Source: Cercospora beticola | Taxonomy: Eukaryota > Ascomycota > Dothideomycetes > Mycosphaerellales > Mycosphaerellaceae | Direction of reading: 5' to 3' | Assembly: GCF_033473495.1 (NCBI RefSeq) | Contig: NC_088943.1 | Span: forward strand, 2,088,001 to 2,152,000 | Length of the DNA stretch: 64,000 nt | Shown: piece by piece, positions 1 to 11,732 of the stretch | Numbering within the stretch: position 1 is the stretch's first letter | Layout: each line of letters starts with the position of its first letter | Position numbers and translations under genes: made by a program | The notes under the pieces: model-generated | The model's database searches: none | Told to the model about the DNA's origin: nothing | What the model saw: only the letters and a program-made list of their open reading frames with translations

Positions 1-1113
1 TTTATATTTTATAGTAAGCTCTATATAGCCTACTACTTCTATAGTTTCTAGTTCTTCTTAGGACAATTTGCGTTATCTTAATAGTTTAGATCCTTTATAG
101 TAGTTCTCTTTAGTTATTTCTTATATTATTAGTACTTAGGAGCCCGATCCTTTTGCCTACTAGCTTAGGGACTTAAGCCTATATATATAGTCTTAGTCTC
201 TACGCTAGTATCTATATTAATCTTATATCTAACTCTTTCTTACTAGTCTATAGTAGGAGCTCTCTCTAATATTATACTTCTACTTTAAACTTTCTGCCTT
301 ATTTAGTATCTAAGTTATATAACTTATATTTATAGAAATTATATTAAGTAGTAGTATTCTAAACTAGCCCTTCTATTATAGGTAGCCTTAAATATAGAAT
401 AAGGGTTGCTTTTATTAGATACTCTACCTTTAGAGTTAGTTATAAGATATCTAGAAGAGCTAGACTTTAGATAAATATCTCTATTTCTATAGTTCTACTA
501 GTTATTATATAATTCTACTATAGAACCTAGTAGGTAGATAGACTCTATAGACGGAGTTCCTAATCCCTTAGAATAAGTAGTTAAACCTAGTAGTACTAGA
601 GGTATATACTAGTATATAGAGGTATATTCTCCTTTCTTTCTAAAGTACTTCCTAAAAGGTTTCTAGGCCTCTTATTTAGCTTATTATTCTGCCTTCTATC
701 TAGACTAGGACGTTTTTCTTTATAGTTTTAGCTGCTTTATCCTATACTCCTCTCTACTCTTCCTACTTTACTTTAAAGCTTTAATTATAGTATACTCTTT
801 CCTCCTCTTTAGCTTATTTTAGTACTAGGTTACTACTCTAGCTCCTAAGCCTAAGATAGAATTTACTATCTAGAGATTCTAGTCTAGTCTCTTAGTACTA
901 GGTCTTATATTAGTTCTAGCCGCGCTAGCTCTAGTTTATAGTATTCGTTAGAGTTCGCCTAGTATATACTTCTATAGATTTCTAGACTTTTTCTTTTTAT
1001 CGCTTTCTTCCTACTTCTATAGGTATCTAGCTGCCCTATACTTTACTAGTATAGCCGAAGCTATCTATTTCTACCTACGACCGCGTAGAGGTATATAATA
1101 GGACTTCGTAGGC
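1..1113 (-). mobile_element. 1.24 kb non-autonomous retroposon, copy 1 (3' end cut by window edge)
   Basis: This is the reverse complement of the units at 7002-8236 and 24,067-25,304. All three share the same 5' terminus (gcctacgaagtcc...), here ending at 1113. The 3' end, about 125 bp including the (atct)n tail, lies outside the window. No protein domain is recognisable. RIP is slightly less complete here than in the neighbours, with a few CA/TG left, mostly within GCA/TGC. Confidence 0.8.
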
Positions 1114-2661
1114 TATTAAGTAGTATAATCCTAGTACTAATAGAGACCTAGATTTTACGCTTAAGTTAGCTATATTTATTAATACTTATATACTTATCTA
1201 TATCTTCGTTATTAGAGTTAGTAGTAAGAGTAATAATAGGATTATTTAATATATAGAGGCGAGACTTATTCTAATTATCGACTTACTTATTCTTAAAGTA
1301 TAGATATATCGTATTATTAAAGAAGTAGTAGATTTCTATACTAAGAGCTCCGGCTATTCGACTAGATAGAAGTTACTAGTATTCTAGTATTATATTATTA
1401 TTATAGAGACCTTCTAGAGCTTTATAAAATAGCTTCTATATATTACCTATCTATTACTATAGTATCTTAAGCTTAAGAGATTAGTTAAAGGCCTAATAGC
1501 TTACGTAGCTAGCGATTTTAATAGTATAATTAATATCTATAGATAGTATAAATAATAGCTTACTACCGACTAGTATTAATTAGAAGAAGTTACTATATAG
1601 AATAATATTTATTCTACTAAATAGAGCTAGAGATAGAAGAATCTCTAATAGCTATATATTTAGCTACTATAACTAGGTTAAGCTAACTATAGATTTCTCG
1701 TTAATAATTAGATAGTAGATACTATCTAGAGTAGCTCGGAGTAACTATAGAGTAGTAGAGGATAAGTTACTTAATATATAACTCTTTATAGAAAACTTAA
1801 AAACTTTATATAAAGTCTAGCTATCGATACTATAGGCTACTATACTAGTTAGAGCTATTCGTATAATTAGTAGCTTAGATTTATTTATATAACGAGATTC
1901 CTTCTATAGATAGGCTAATATTAGCTTAATTATATACGACTTACTAGTACTTATATATCTATCGATATTAAGTAATAACTAAGCTAGATTCTAGCTCTAT
2001 AGTAATACTATATAATATTCTATTACTATATTATATAGTAGTATCTATTTAGGATTTAGATAGTCTCTCTATATAGTAGACTATAAGCTAACTATTAGAT
2101 TAATTAGATAGGCTTATATTACTTTCTTCTAGTAATTACGCTATAGGTAGTAGTAAATATCTAGATAGTACTAGTTATATTTGCTAATATATAGTATCTA
2201 GTCGGCTCTAGTATCTATAGTATAGTTACTAAGAGTATTTAGATTAATAGAGTTCTTATTATAGTAGGTATTAGTAAGTTTACTCTAGTATACTTCTTAT
2301 TCTATCTTATTAATTTAATATTCTTCGAACTCGTCGGCTTACTTATTAGTTAGTATATAGAGAGGTTCTAAGTAGTTATTAGAGTACTAGTATTCCGCTT
2401 TATACTAAGTATAGACTTTAGTAAAGATATCGAAAATATTTAGCGTATTATCCTTATTATATAGAGTAACTAGAAGAGTAGAAAAGGCTCTTATAAAGTA
2501 GTAGAAGAGGATTTTAGTATAGTAGAATAACTTATATATAGTATTATTTAGATTATTATAGTATTATAGAAATAGGTTAAGAATTTATAGTACGCTATAG
2601 ACTAGTACCTTTAGTTTAGTACTATATATATCGTAAGTAGTAGCTATTTAAAAGAATATTA
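1114..2661 (+). pseudogene. RIP-destroyed coding sequence of unknown identity
   Basis: If TAG/TAA are treated as mutated Gln/Trp codons, one forward frame stays readable from about 1127 to about 1975, with no TGA and an amino-acid mix like that of a globular protein. After that the reading becomes ambiguous up to the LTR element at 2667. I do not recognise the product. It shows none of the RT, integrase or RNase H motifs visible elsewhere in the window, so it may be a DNA-transposon gene, the remains of a host gene, or part of a larger element truncated by its neighbours. Confidence 0.35.
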
Positions 2662-2666
2662 TATTC

Positions 2667-2882
2667 TATTATAATATAAGATTCTAAAGATACTATATCT
2701 CTCTATCTAATAGTTAGGCCTTAGATAAGTAGTACTTTAGGCTTTAGGAATTCTTAGTAGAAAGTATTTCTTTATAGGCTTATAGTAGATAGAAACCTAA
2801 GCCTCTCTAACTACTTATTATAGAGAGTTTTACTTTACTTTATTCCGCTATACCTAGATAGGTTAGACTTCTAAATTTAATA
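2667..2882 (+). repeat. 5' LTR of element D
   Basis: It aligns without gaps over 216 bp with 4778-4993 and, inverted, with 6010-6225 and 9387-9602. The differences are mostly C/T and G/A. Confidence 0.8.
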
Positions 2883-4777
2883 GGTTATAAGCCCGAGTTT
2901 ATATTATAGCTAGAAAGCTAGAAGCTAGAGAATATAATAGTAAGTACTCCTAGTAGGAGTTAAAGTACTCTAGTAAGAGACTTAAAAGCAATAGTAGGAT
3001 CTAAAGCTATAAAAGAGTTAGAAGTAAAAGGAGTAGTCTTATAAATATAAACTAGATAGTAGAAAGAATAGTATATATAAGTAGATAGAATATCTAATAT
3101 ATATTAGTTCTAAGTAGAAAGATATACTATATAGCTATATAAAGATAGAGAATAAACTCTATAAAATACCTAAGCTAGGTACTTAGTAAATAAAAGTTAT
3201 AGTCTAATAATACTAGGAGTTAGTCTAGTATTTCTCTACTACTAGAAAGTAGAAGAAAATAAAGTTAGAAGAGTAGTTAGGCTATTAGAGGGAGTCTCCT
3301 AAAAATAGCTATATAGATAGAACTTACTATCTATTTAAAGGAAGATCTTATAAAACTAGAGGATTAGTTTATACTAGGTAGGTTATATTTAGAGAGGATA
3401 GTTATAAAATAGGTTCTAGAGAGACTTACTATTAGCTAATAATACTTTAGAGACTAACTAAACCTCTTACTATCTCTAGAATCTAAAGAAGAATTAGATA
3501 ATTAGGCTCTAGAAGCCTAGTTAGATAAACTAATATACCTAAGATTAAAAGAAGTTATAAATCTACTTTTATTATAAATATAGTAGTACTAGGAGATTCC
3601 TATACTAGAGAGTACTAGAGAGATATACTCCTTTAGCTATTAATATATATACTATATATAAAGCCTAGAGTATAATACCTACTCTAGAGCTACTTAGAAG
3701 ATAGAGTTCTAGAAGCTCTAGCTAAAAGAGAGGAGTCTTAGTATAGTTAATCCTCTACTAGATAGTCTAGTATAAGAGAATTTCTACCTATATATATACT
3801 AAGAACTAAATACTAAGATATATAAGTCCTAGTTTACTATATAAAACAAATTTATTTCTTAGCTATAGTTAGAAGAACTTAGTAATATATATATCTAAAG
3901 TTAACTCTTTAGAAAATAAGATAGGAATAAAATAAAATAAATAGTACTTTAGTAAAGAAGCTATATCTAGTACTCTCTAAAAAGAACTTAGAATAATAGT
4001 TTAGAAAAATAGCTATATTCTTTAAGAGAGAAGACCTATACTTAACTATTAAGACTTTAATATCTACTCTAATAACTAATAAAGTAAACTATAAAGTAAT
4101 CTACTAGATTTAGCTTTATATTAGTAAAGAAAATAAAAAGATAGTATTAGAGAAAGAGATAGTATAAGCTATCTAGTAAGAGCTAAAGAAAAAGTATAAG
4201 AATAATAAAGTATTAAGAAGGAAACTAGTATAGTAGTACTTTACCTTTTAAATAATAAGTTTATAGAGTATATTATAAGTATAGTCTAGCTTACTATTAC
4301 TTAGGAAGAAAATAAGAGAAGTCTAGCTAGTAATAGTAGAAGTAGTTAAACCTAAGAATAGAATTTAAGTTCTACTTAGTAGTCTACTTAAATCTTAGTT
4401 ATCTATTAGAAATACTATAGATATCTAACTATACTTATTACCTAATAATATCCTTTCTATTCTAGAAAAGAAAGAAGTAGAGATACCTAAATAACTTAAA
4501 CTAGAAAAAGGATTAGAGTATTTAGCTTATACTATAAGAGCTATATAGAGATAATAATAAGAAAGAAAGAGGATAGATAACTTAGAGTTATTTAAAGCTA
4601 GGTAGTATACTCTATATTAAAAGAAGAGATACTTACTATTAAGCTATTATTATCTAGAACCTATAAGAAGTATAGTCTTAGCTTTTAGAGATATAAGTAA
4701 AGTAAAAGCCTTTACTATAATAGAGAATAAGACTAAGAAAAGTAACTAGCTATTAAGAGATAGGCTATTAGAGAGAG

Positions 4778-4993
4778 TATTACGATTTAAGATTCTATAG
4801 ATACTATATCTCTCTATTTAATAGTTAGGCTTTAAGTAAGTAGTACTTTAGACTTTAGGAATTCTTAGTAGAGAGTATTTCTTTATAGGCTTATAGTAGA
4901 TAGAAACTTAAGCCTCTCTAACTACTTATTATAGAGAGTTTTACTTTGCTTTATTCCGCTATATCTAGATAGGTTTAACCTCTAAATTTAATA
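4778..4993 (+). repeat. 3' LTR of element D
   Basis: It begins tattacgatt and ends aaatttaata, and is followed directly by minisatellite sequence. Confidence 0.8.
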
Positions 4994-6004
4994 GTACTTT
5001 AATTAAAATCTCTATACTAGAATCTAGATTCTAAAAGTAGTAGAAGTTATTAGAATCTAAAATATAAGTTAAGAATCTTATTTTACTATAAAGAATCTTA
5101 ATTCTAGCTCGAAAATCTTAATTCTAGCTCGAAAATCTTAATTCTAGCTCGAAAATCTAGATTCTAGTTCTAGAAATTAGATTCTAGTACTTTAATTAAG
5201 ATTTCTATTATAGTATCTAGATTCTAGAAGTAGTAGAAGCTAGAATAGAAGTTAGGAATTTTATTTTCCTATAAGAAATCTAGATTCTAGAGCTAAAAAT
5301 AAGATTTAAGAGCTAAAAGCAAGATTCCTAATCTAGAATCTAAGTTAGAAATCTCTTTTTAGTTTTAGGAATCTCGATTCTAGCTTAAAAAATAAAATTC
5401 TAGTACTTAAAACGAAATTTCTAGACTAGAATCTAGATTCTAGAAGTATTAGAAGCTATTAGAGTATAGAATCTAAGTCGGGAATCTTATTTTAGCTTAA
5501 GGAATCTAGATTCTAGCTCGAAGATCTAAATTCTAGCTTCTAAATTTAAATTCTAGCTTTTAAAATAAGATTCCTAGTATAGTATCTAGATTCTTAGAGT
5601 AGTAGAAGTAGTTAGAATCTAAAATATAAGTTAGGAATCTCGTTTTACTTTAAGGAATCTTAATTCTAGCTCTAAAAGTAAAATTCTAGCTTAAAAACTT
5701 AAGTTCTAGCTCGAAAATCTAAATTCTAGTACTTAAATTAAGATTCCTATACTAGAATCTAAATTCTAAAAGTAGTAGAAGCTATTAGAATCTAAAATAT
5801 AAGTCGAGAATTTCGTTTTAGCTTAAGAAATCTAGGTTCTAGCTTTTTTTAGCTCTAAAAATAAGATTTTAGCTCTAAAAACGAGATTCTAGGAATAGTA
5901 GAAGCTATTAGAATCTAGAACAAAGATCGGAAATCCCGTTTTAGCTTAAAAAATCTAGATTCTAGCTTAAAAAATAAAATTCTAGCTCTAAAAATAAGAT
6001 TTTA
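4994..6004. repeat. 20-bp minisatellite array, left part
   Basis: A degenerate 20-bp unit, attctagctctaaaaataag or attctagctcgaaaatctta, recurs in tandem. It is clearest at 5099-5160. Superimposed is a longer period of about 120-210 bp marked by an agtagtagaag-ctattagaatct block near 5036, 5228, 5436, 5598, 5770 and 5887. The array resumes at 9608, so it was continuous before element E inserted. Confidence 0.75.
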
Positions 6005-6009
6005 GCTCT

Positions 6010-6225
6010 TATTAAATTTAGAGGTTAAACCTATCTAGATATAGTAGAATAAGGCAAAGTAAAACCTCTTAAAATAAGTAGTTAGAAAGGCTTAGGTTTC
6101 TATCTACTATAAGCTTATAAAGAAATACTCTCTATTAAGAATTCCTAAAGCTTAAAGTACTACTTACTTAAAGTCTAACTATTAGATAGAGAGATATAGT
6201 ATTTATAGAATTTTAAATCGTAATA
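6010..6225 (-). repeat. 3' LTR of element E
   Basis: 216 bp, tattaaattt...cgtaata on the plus strand, preceded by TSD gctct. Confidence 0.8.
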
Positions 6226-7001
6226 CTCTCTCTAATAGTCTATCTCTTAATAGCTAGTTACCTTCCTTAGTCTTATTCTCTATTATAGTAAAAGCTCTTA
6301 TCTTATCTATATTTCTAAAAGCTAAAACTATACTTCTTATAAGTTCTAGATACTAATAGCTTAATAGTAAGTATCTCTTCTCTTAATATAGAGTATACTA
6401 CCTAGCTTTAAATAACTCTAAGTTATCTATCCTCTTTCTCTCTTATTATTATCTCTATATAGCTCTTATAGTACTAAATACTCTAATCCTTTTTCTAGTT
6501 TAAGTTATTTAAGTATCTCTACTTTTTTCTTTTCTAGAATAGAAAGGATATTATTAGGTAATAAGTATAGTTAGATATCTATAGTATCTCTAATAGATAA
6601 CTAAGATTTAAGTAGACTACTAAGTAGAACTTAAATTCTATTTTTAGGTTTAACTACTTCTACTATTACTAGCTAGACTTCTCTTATTTTCTTCCTAAGT
6701 AATAGTAAGCTAGACTATACTTATAATATACTCTATAAACTTATTATTTAAAAGGTAAAGTACTACTATACTAGTTTCCTTTCTAATACTTTATTATTCT
6801 TATACTTCTTCTTTAGCTTTTACTAGATAGTTTTTACTATCTTTTTCTCTAATACTACTTCTTTATTCTCTTTACTAATATAAAGCTAAATCTAGTAGAT
6901 TACTTTATAGTTTACTTTATTAGTTATTAGAGTAGATATTAAGGTCTTAATAGTTAAGTATAGGTCTTCTCTCTTAAAGAATATAGCTATTTTTCTAAAC
7001 T

Positions 7002-8236
7002 GCCTACGAAGTCCTATTATATACCTCTACGCGGTCGTAGGTAGAAATAGATAGCTTCGGCTATACTAGCAAAGTATAGGGCGGCTAGATACCTATAGAG
7101 GTAGGAAGAAAGCGATAAAAAAGAAGAAAGTCTAGAAATCTATAGAAGCGTATACCGGGCGAACTCTAACGAATACTATAAACTAGAGCTAGCGCGGCTA
7201 GAACTAATATAAGACCTAGTACTAAGAGACTAGACTAGAATCTCTAGATAGTAAATTCTATCCTAGGCTTAGGAGCTAGAGTAGTAACCTAGTACTAAAA
7301 TAAGCTAAAGAGGAGGAAGGAGTATACTATAATTAAAGCTTTAAAGTAAAGCAGAAAGAGTAGAGAGGAGTATAAAACAAAACAGCTAAAACTATAAGGA
7401 AAACGTTCTAGTCTAGGTAGAAGGCAGGATAATAAGCTAAATAAGAGGCCTCGAAACCTCTTAGGAAGCACTCTAGAGAGAAAGGAGGATATACCTCTAT
7501 ATACTAGTATATACCTCTAGTACTACTAGGTTTAACTACTTATTCTAAGGGATTAGGAACCCTATCTATAGGGCCTATTTGCTTGCTAGGTCCTATAGCA
7601 GAATTATATAATAACTAGCAGAACTATAGGAATAGAGATATTTATCTAAAGTCTAGCCCTCCTAGACACCTTATAACTAACTCTAAAGGCAGAGTATCTA
7701 ACAAAAGTAACTCTTATTCTATACTTAAGGCTACCTATAACGGAAGGGCTAGTTTAGAGTACTACTACTTAATATAATTTCTATAAATATAGGTTACGTA
7801 ACTTAGATACTAAGTAAGGCAGAAAGTTTAGAGTAGGATCTTAATATTAGAGAGGGCTCCTACTATAGACTAGCAAGAAAGAGTTAGATATAAGATTAAT
7901 ATAGATACTAGCGTAGAGACTAAGACTATATATATAGGCTTAAGTCCCTAGGCTAGTAGGCAAGAAGATCGGGCTCCTAAGTACTAATAATATAAGAAAC
8001 AACTAAGGAGAACTATATTACAAAGGAACTAAACTATTAAGATAACACAAATTGTCCTAAGGAGAATAGAGAACTACGGAAGCGGTAGGCTATATAGAGC
8101 TTGCTATAAAACATAAGAATATAAGGAGGTTTTTATACTAGAGTGCTAGTACGAGGGCTTTTCTACCTACGAAAAATATAGGGCGTGCTGCTTACTCTAG
8201 TTAAAAGAGGTAGACTAGCGTATAAGATTTATCTAT
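7002..8236 (+). mobile_element. 1.24 kb non-autonomous retroposon, copy 2
   Basis: It is flanked by a 15-bp duplication (ctatttttctaaact at 6987-7001 and 8237-8251). The empty-site sequence can be read, inverted, in sister element D near 3985-4030, which confirms insertion. It ends in an (atct)n tail. Its last 60 bp or so match the 3' end of LINE-1 (40,400-40,462), while its body does not. It shares its 5' end with the other two copies, so it is a defined element and not a randomly 5'-truncated LINE. Confidence 0.85.
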
Positions 8237-9386
8237 CTATTTTTCTAAACTATTATTCTAAGTTCTTTTTAGAGAGTACTAGATATAGCTTCTTTACTAA
8301 AGTACTATTTATTTTATTTTATTCCTATCTTATTTTCTAAAGAGTTAACTTTAGATATATATATTACTAAGTTCTTCTAACTATAGCTAAGAAATAAATT
8401 TGTTTTATATAGTAAACTAGGACTTATATATCTTAGTATTTAGTTCTTAGTATATATATAGATAGAAATTCCTTTATACTAGACTATCTAGTAGAGAATT
8501 AACTATACTAAGACTCCTCTCTCTTAGCTAGAGCTTCTAGAACTCTATCTTCTAGATAGCTCTAGAGTAGGTATTATACTCTAGGCTTTATATATAGTAT
8601 ATATATTAATAGCTAAAGGAGTATATCTCTCTAGTACTCTCTAGTATAGGAACCTCCTAGTACTACTATATTTATAATAAAGGTAGGTTTATAACTCCTT
8701 TTAATCTTAGGTATATTAGTTTATCTAACTTAGCTTCTAGAGTCTAATTATCTAATTCTTCTTTAGATTCTAGAGATAGTAAGAAGTTTAGTTAGTCTCT
8801 AAAGTATTATTAGCTAATAGTAAGTCTCTCTAGAACCTACTTTATAACTATTCTCTCTAAATATAACCTATCTAGTATAAACTAATTCTCTAGCCTTATA
8901 AGATCTTTCTTTAAATAGATAGTAAGTTCTATCTATATAGCTATCTTTAGAAGACTCTTTCTAACTTTAGAAGACTCCTTCTAATAGCCTAACTACTCTT
9001 CTAACTTTATTTTCTTCTACTTTCTAGTAGTAGAGAAATACTAGACTAACTCCTAGTATTATTAGACTATAACTTTTATTTACTAAGTACCTAGCTTAGG
9101 TATTTTATAGAGTTTATTCTCTATCTTTATATAGCTATATAGTATATCTTTCTACTTAGAACTAATATATATTAGATATTCTATCTACTTATATATACTA
9201 TTCTTTCTACTATCTAGTTTATACTTATAAGACTACTCCTTTTACTTCTAACTCTTTTATAGCTTTAGATCCTACTATTACTTTTAAGTCTCTTACTAGA
9301 GTACTTTAACTCCTACTAGAAGTACTTACTATTATATCCTCTAGCTTCTAGCTTTCTAGCTACGATATAAACCTAGGCTTATAACC

Positions 9387-9602
9387 TATTAAATTTAGAG
9401 GTCTAACCTATCTAGATATAGCGGAATAAAGTAAAGTAAAACTCCTTAAAATAAGTAGTTAGAGAAGCTTAGGTTTCTATCTATTATAAGCCTATAAAGA
9501 AATACTCTCTACTAAGAATTCCTAAAGCCTAAAGTACTACTTACCTAAAGTCTAACTATTAGATAGAGAGATATAGTATCTATAGAATCTTAAATTATAA
9601 TA
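9387..9602 (-). repeat. 5' LTR of element E
   Basis: 216 bp, followed by TSD gctct at 9603-9607. The primer-binding-like stretch lies just left of 9387. Confidence 0.8.
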
Positions 9603-9607
9603 GCTCT

Positions 9608-10430
9608 TAGATTAAGATTCTAGTATTTAAAACGAGATTTCTAATATAGAATCTAGATTCTAGTAGTATAAGGAGCTATTAGAATCTAGAATTTAAGTCG
9701 AAAGTCTTATTTTACTATAAGGAACCTAGATTCTAGTATAAAAAATAAGATTCTAGTACTTAAAACGAAATTCTATCTTTTAAAATAAGATTCCTAATAT
9801 AGTATCTAAGTTCTACTATAATCTATACTAAAGATCTTATTTTAGCCTAAGGAATCTAGACTCTAGCTCTAAAAATAAAATTCTAGCGCTTTAATTAGAA
9901 TTCCTAATATATTATTTAAGTTCTAAAAGTAGTATAAGCTACTAGAATCTAAAATCTATACTAGGAATTTCGTTCTAGCTTAAGGAATCTAGATTCTAGC
10001 TCTAAAATAAAATTTTAGCTCTTAGATTAAGATTCTAGTACTTTAAATAGAATTCGTAATATAGTATCTAGATTCTAGGAGTAGTAGAAGTAATTAGAAT
10101 CTATAATAATTATTAAGAATCTCGTTTTACTATAAAGAATCTAGATTCTAGTACTAAAAATAAGATTCTAGCTCTAAAAATAAGATTCTATCTCTAAAAA
10201 TAAAATTCTATCTCTAAAAATAAGATTCTAGCTCTAGAAATAAGATTATAGCCTTTAAAACGAGACTCTAGTACTTAAATTAAGACTCTAATAGTAGTAG
10301 AAGCTACTCGAATCTATAATCTAGTTAAGGACTTTTATTCTAGCTCGAGAATCTCGATTCTAGCTTAAAAATTAAGATTCTAGCTCTTAGATCTAGATTC
10401 TAGCTCCTAGATTAAAATTAAGATATAAAT
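9608..10430. repeat. 20-bp minisatellite array, right part
   Basis: It continues the 4994-6004 array. The tandem 20-bp unit is clearest at 10,141-10,260 (about six consecutive units). Confidence 0.7.
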
Positions 10431-11497
10431 CTCCTCTACTACTATTCCGGATCTATAATAATAGCGCGATCTCGGGATTAAATTTATAGCTACTATTACT
10501 AGAGTTATAATAGTATACTTTATAAGCTATATAGAGAATAATATTAAGAAGTAGCGGAGCTTAGTAAGCTTAAAGAGATATAGTCTAGTTTTAGATTAGT
10601 AGAATCGTAGAATAGTAGAAGTATAGTACTAGAGGAAGTATAGACGTTTATAGATAAATAGAGGATAGAATAAAAGAGTAGAATAGTAAAAGTAAAGAAT
10701 AGAAAGCTTTCCTTACTTACTTAGTCGACTATACTATATACTATAGGCCTTCTTATATACTCTATTACTATATACTAGAAGGTTCTATATACGCGTAATC
10801 GCGTACGAGTACTAGGTAACTCTAGGACTAGTAATACTAAGAATAGAGTCTTATAGAATAGCTTAGAATACTATAGAATATTAATTAGAAATCGATATTC
10901 TATAAGGTTCCTTAGACTTCTAGAAGCTAGTCTAGAAGAATATCTATAGAAACTTCTAGTTAACTACTTACGTAGTTACTCTAGAGGTTTCTAGAACTTT
11001 CTAGCTAAAAAGAGTAGTTAGATAGAAGTACTTCTAGTTACTATTTATATTAGAAAGATATTAGGTTAGATTATATAACTTAGAGAGTATTAGATAGTAG
11101 TTACGTAACTCTCTAAAGAGTATTAGGTACTAGTTACGTAATCGTAACCTAATACTCTAAAAGAGTAGTTTATAGAGTACTTCTCTATCTATTTATCTAA
11201 TTAGAAAATAGAGTTTCTAGAATAAGCTAAGCTTATTCTTCTAAGATCTAGCTTTCCGACTCTATCTAGTCTATATTATATATACGATAAAGTAATAGTA
11301 GTATAAAGTAGAATATATACTTACTTCTATCTAGTAAGAAAGCTAGAGTATAGACTTTCGTTATATAGATAATAAATATTATACTTCTATTAAGTTATAG
11401 TAAATTAGTATCTTTAATATAGAAAAGAGAATCTTAGCTTCTAGCTAGACTACTCTATACTTTAACTATATTCTATCTTATAGCTTTAATATTAAGG
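10431..11497. other. RIP-mutated AT-rich DNA, left flank of the nested stack
   Basis: No element could be assigned. It holds a perfect 12-bp inverted repeat (agagtattaggt at 11,117-11,128 and its complement at 11,147-11,158, 18-bp loop) and several ctagaa-rich stretches that resemble an LTR or promoter. Before Copia-1 inserted, this sequence was continuous with 46,108 onward. Confidence 0.5.
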
Positions 11498-11502
11498 AGT
11501 AT

Positions 11503-11732
11503 TATTAAATTATATTCTCGTAGATACTCGTCGGATAGATATAATATAGTAGAAGTAGAAGTAATAAGTAGGAACTAACTAAGTTAATTATATTAGTTAG
11601 TTATAAGTTATATCTTACTTCTAAGATAGGTATTAGCTAGATTATATAACCTAGTATTATATAACCTATATTACCTAATTCTAATCTCTAAAGTATCTCT
11701 TAGAATATCTAACTAGACTATACTTTCTAATA
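11503..11732 (-). repeat. Copia-1 3' LTR
   Basis: 230 bp. It shares the diagnostic variants gtaataa and aactaag with the LTR at 45,873-46,102. TSD agtat lies at 11,498-11,502. Confidence 0.85.

Larger units (their letters stand above)
2667..4993 (+). mobile_element. short LTR retroelement, copy D (216-bp LTRs)
   Basis: Two direct 216-bp LTRs lie at 2667-2882 and 4778-4993. Their ends read tatt...aata, i.e. TG...CA after RIP. Directly inside the 5' LTR is a primer-binding-site-like stretch (aggttataagcc) that matches the one in the Copia elements. The interior is only about 1.9 kb and shows no RT, integrase or protease motif, so the element is probably non-autonomous. The 5-bp flanks differ (tattc / gtact), unlike sister copy E, which suggests that one edge has been rearranged. 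Confidence 0.75.
6010..9602 (-). mobile_element. short LTR retroelement, copy E, with a nested retroposon
   Basis: This is an inverted copy of element D. LTRs of exactly 216 bp lie at 6010-6225 and 9387-9602, with a perfect 5-bp TSD gctct at 6005-6009 and 9603-9607. The primer-binding-like site lies next to the right LTR, which fixes the minus orientation. The interior is split by the 1.24 kb retroposon at 7002-8236. Without that insert the element is about 2.3 kb, like copy D. It sits inside the minisatellite. Confidence 0.85.

Noticed and set aside
4994..10430. CRISPR array
   Set aside because: The repeats are contiguous or degenerate without regular unique spacers, and the genome is fungal.
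11117..11158. tRNA or attenuator-like structured RNA
   Set aside because: Only a simple 12-bp inverted repeat in RIP-mutated DNA, with no cloverleaf and no conserved arms.
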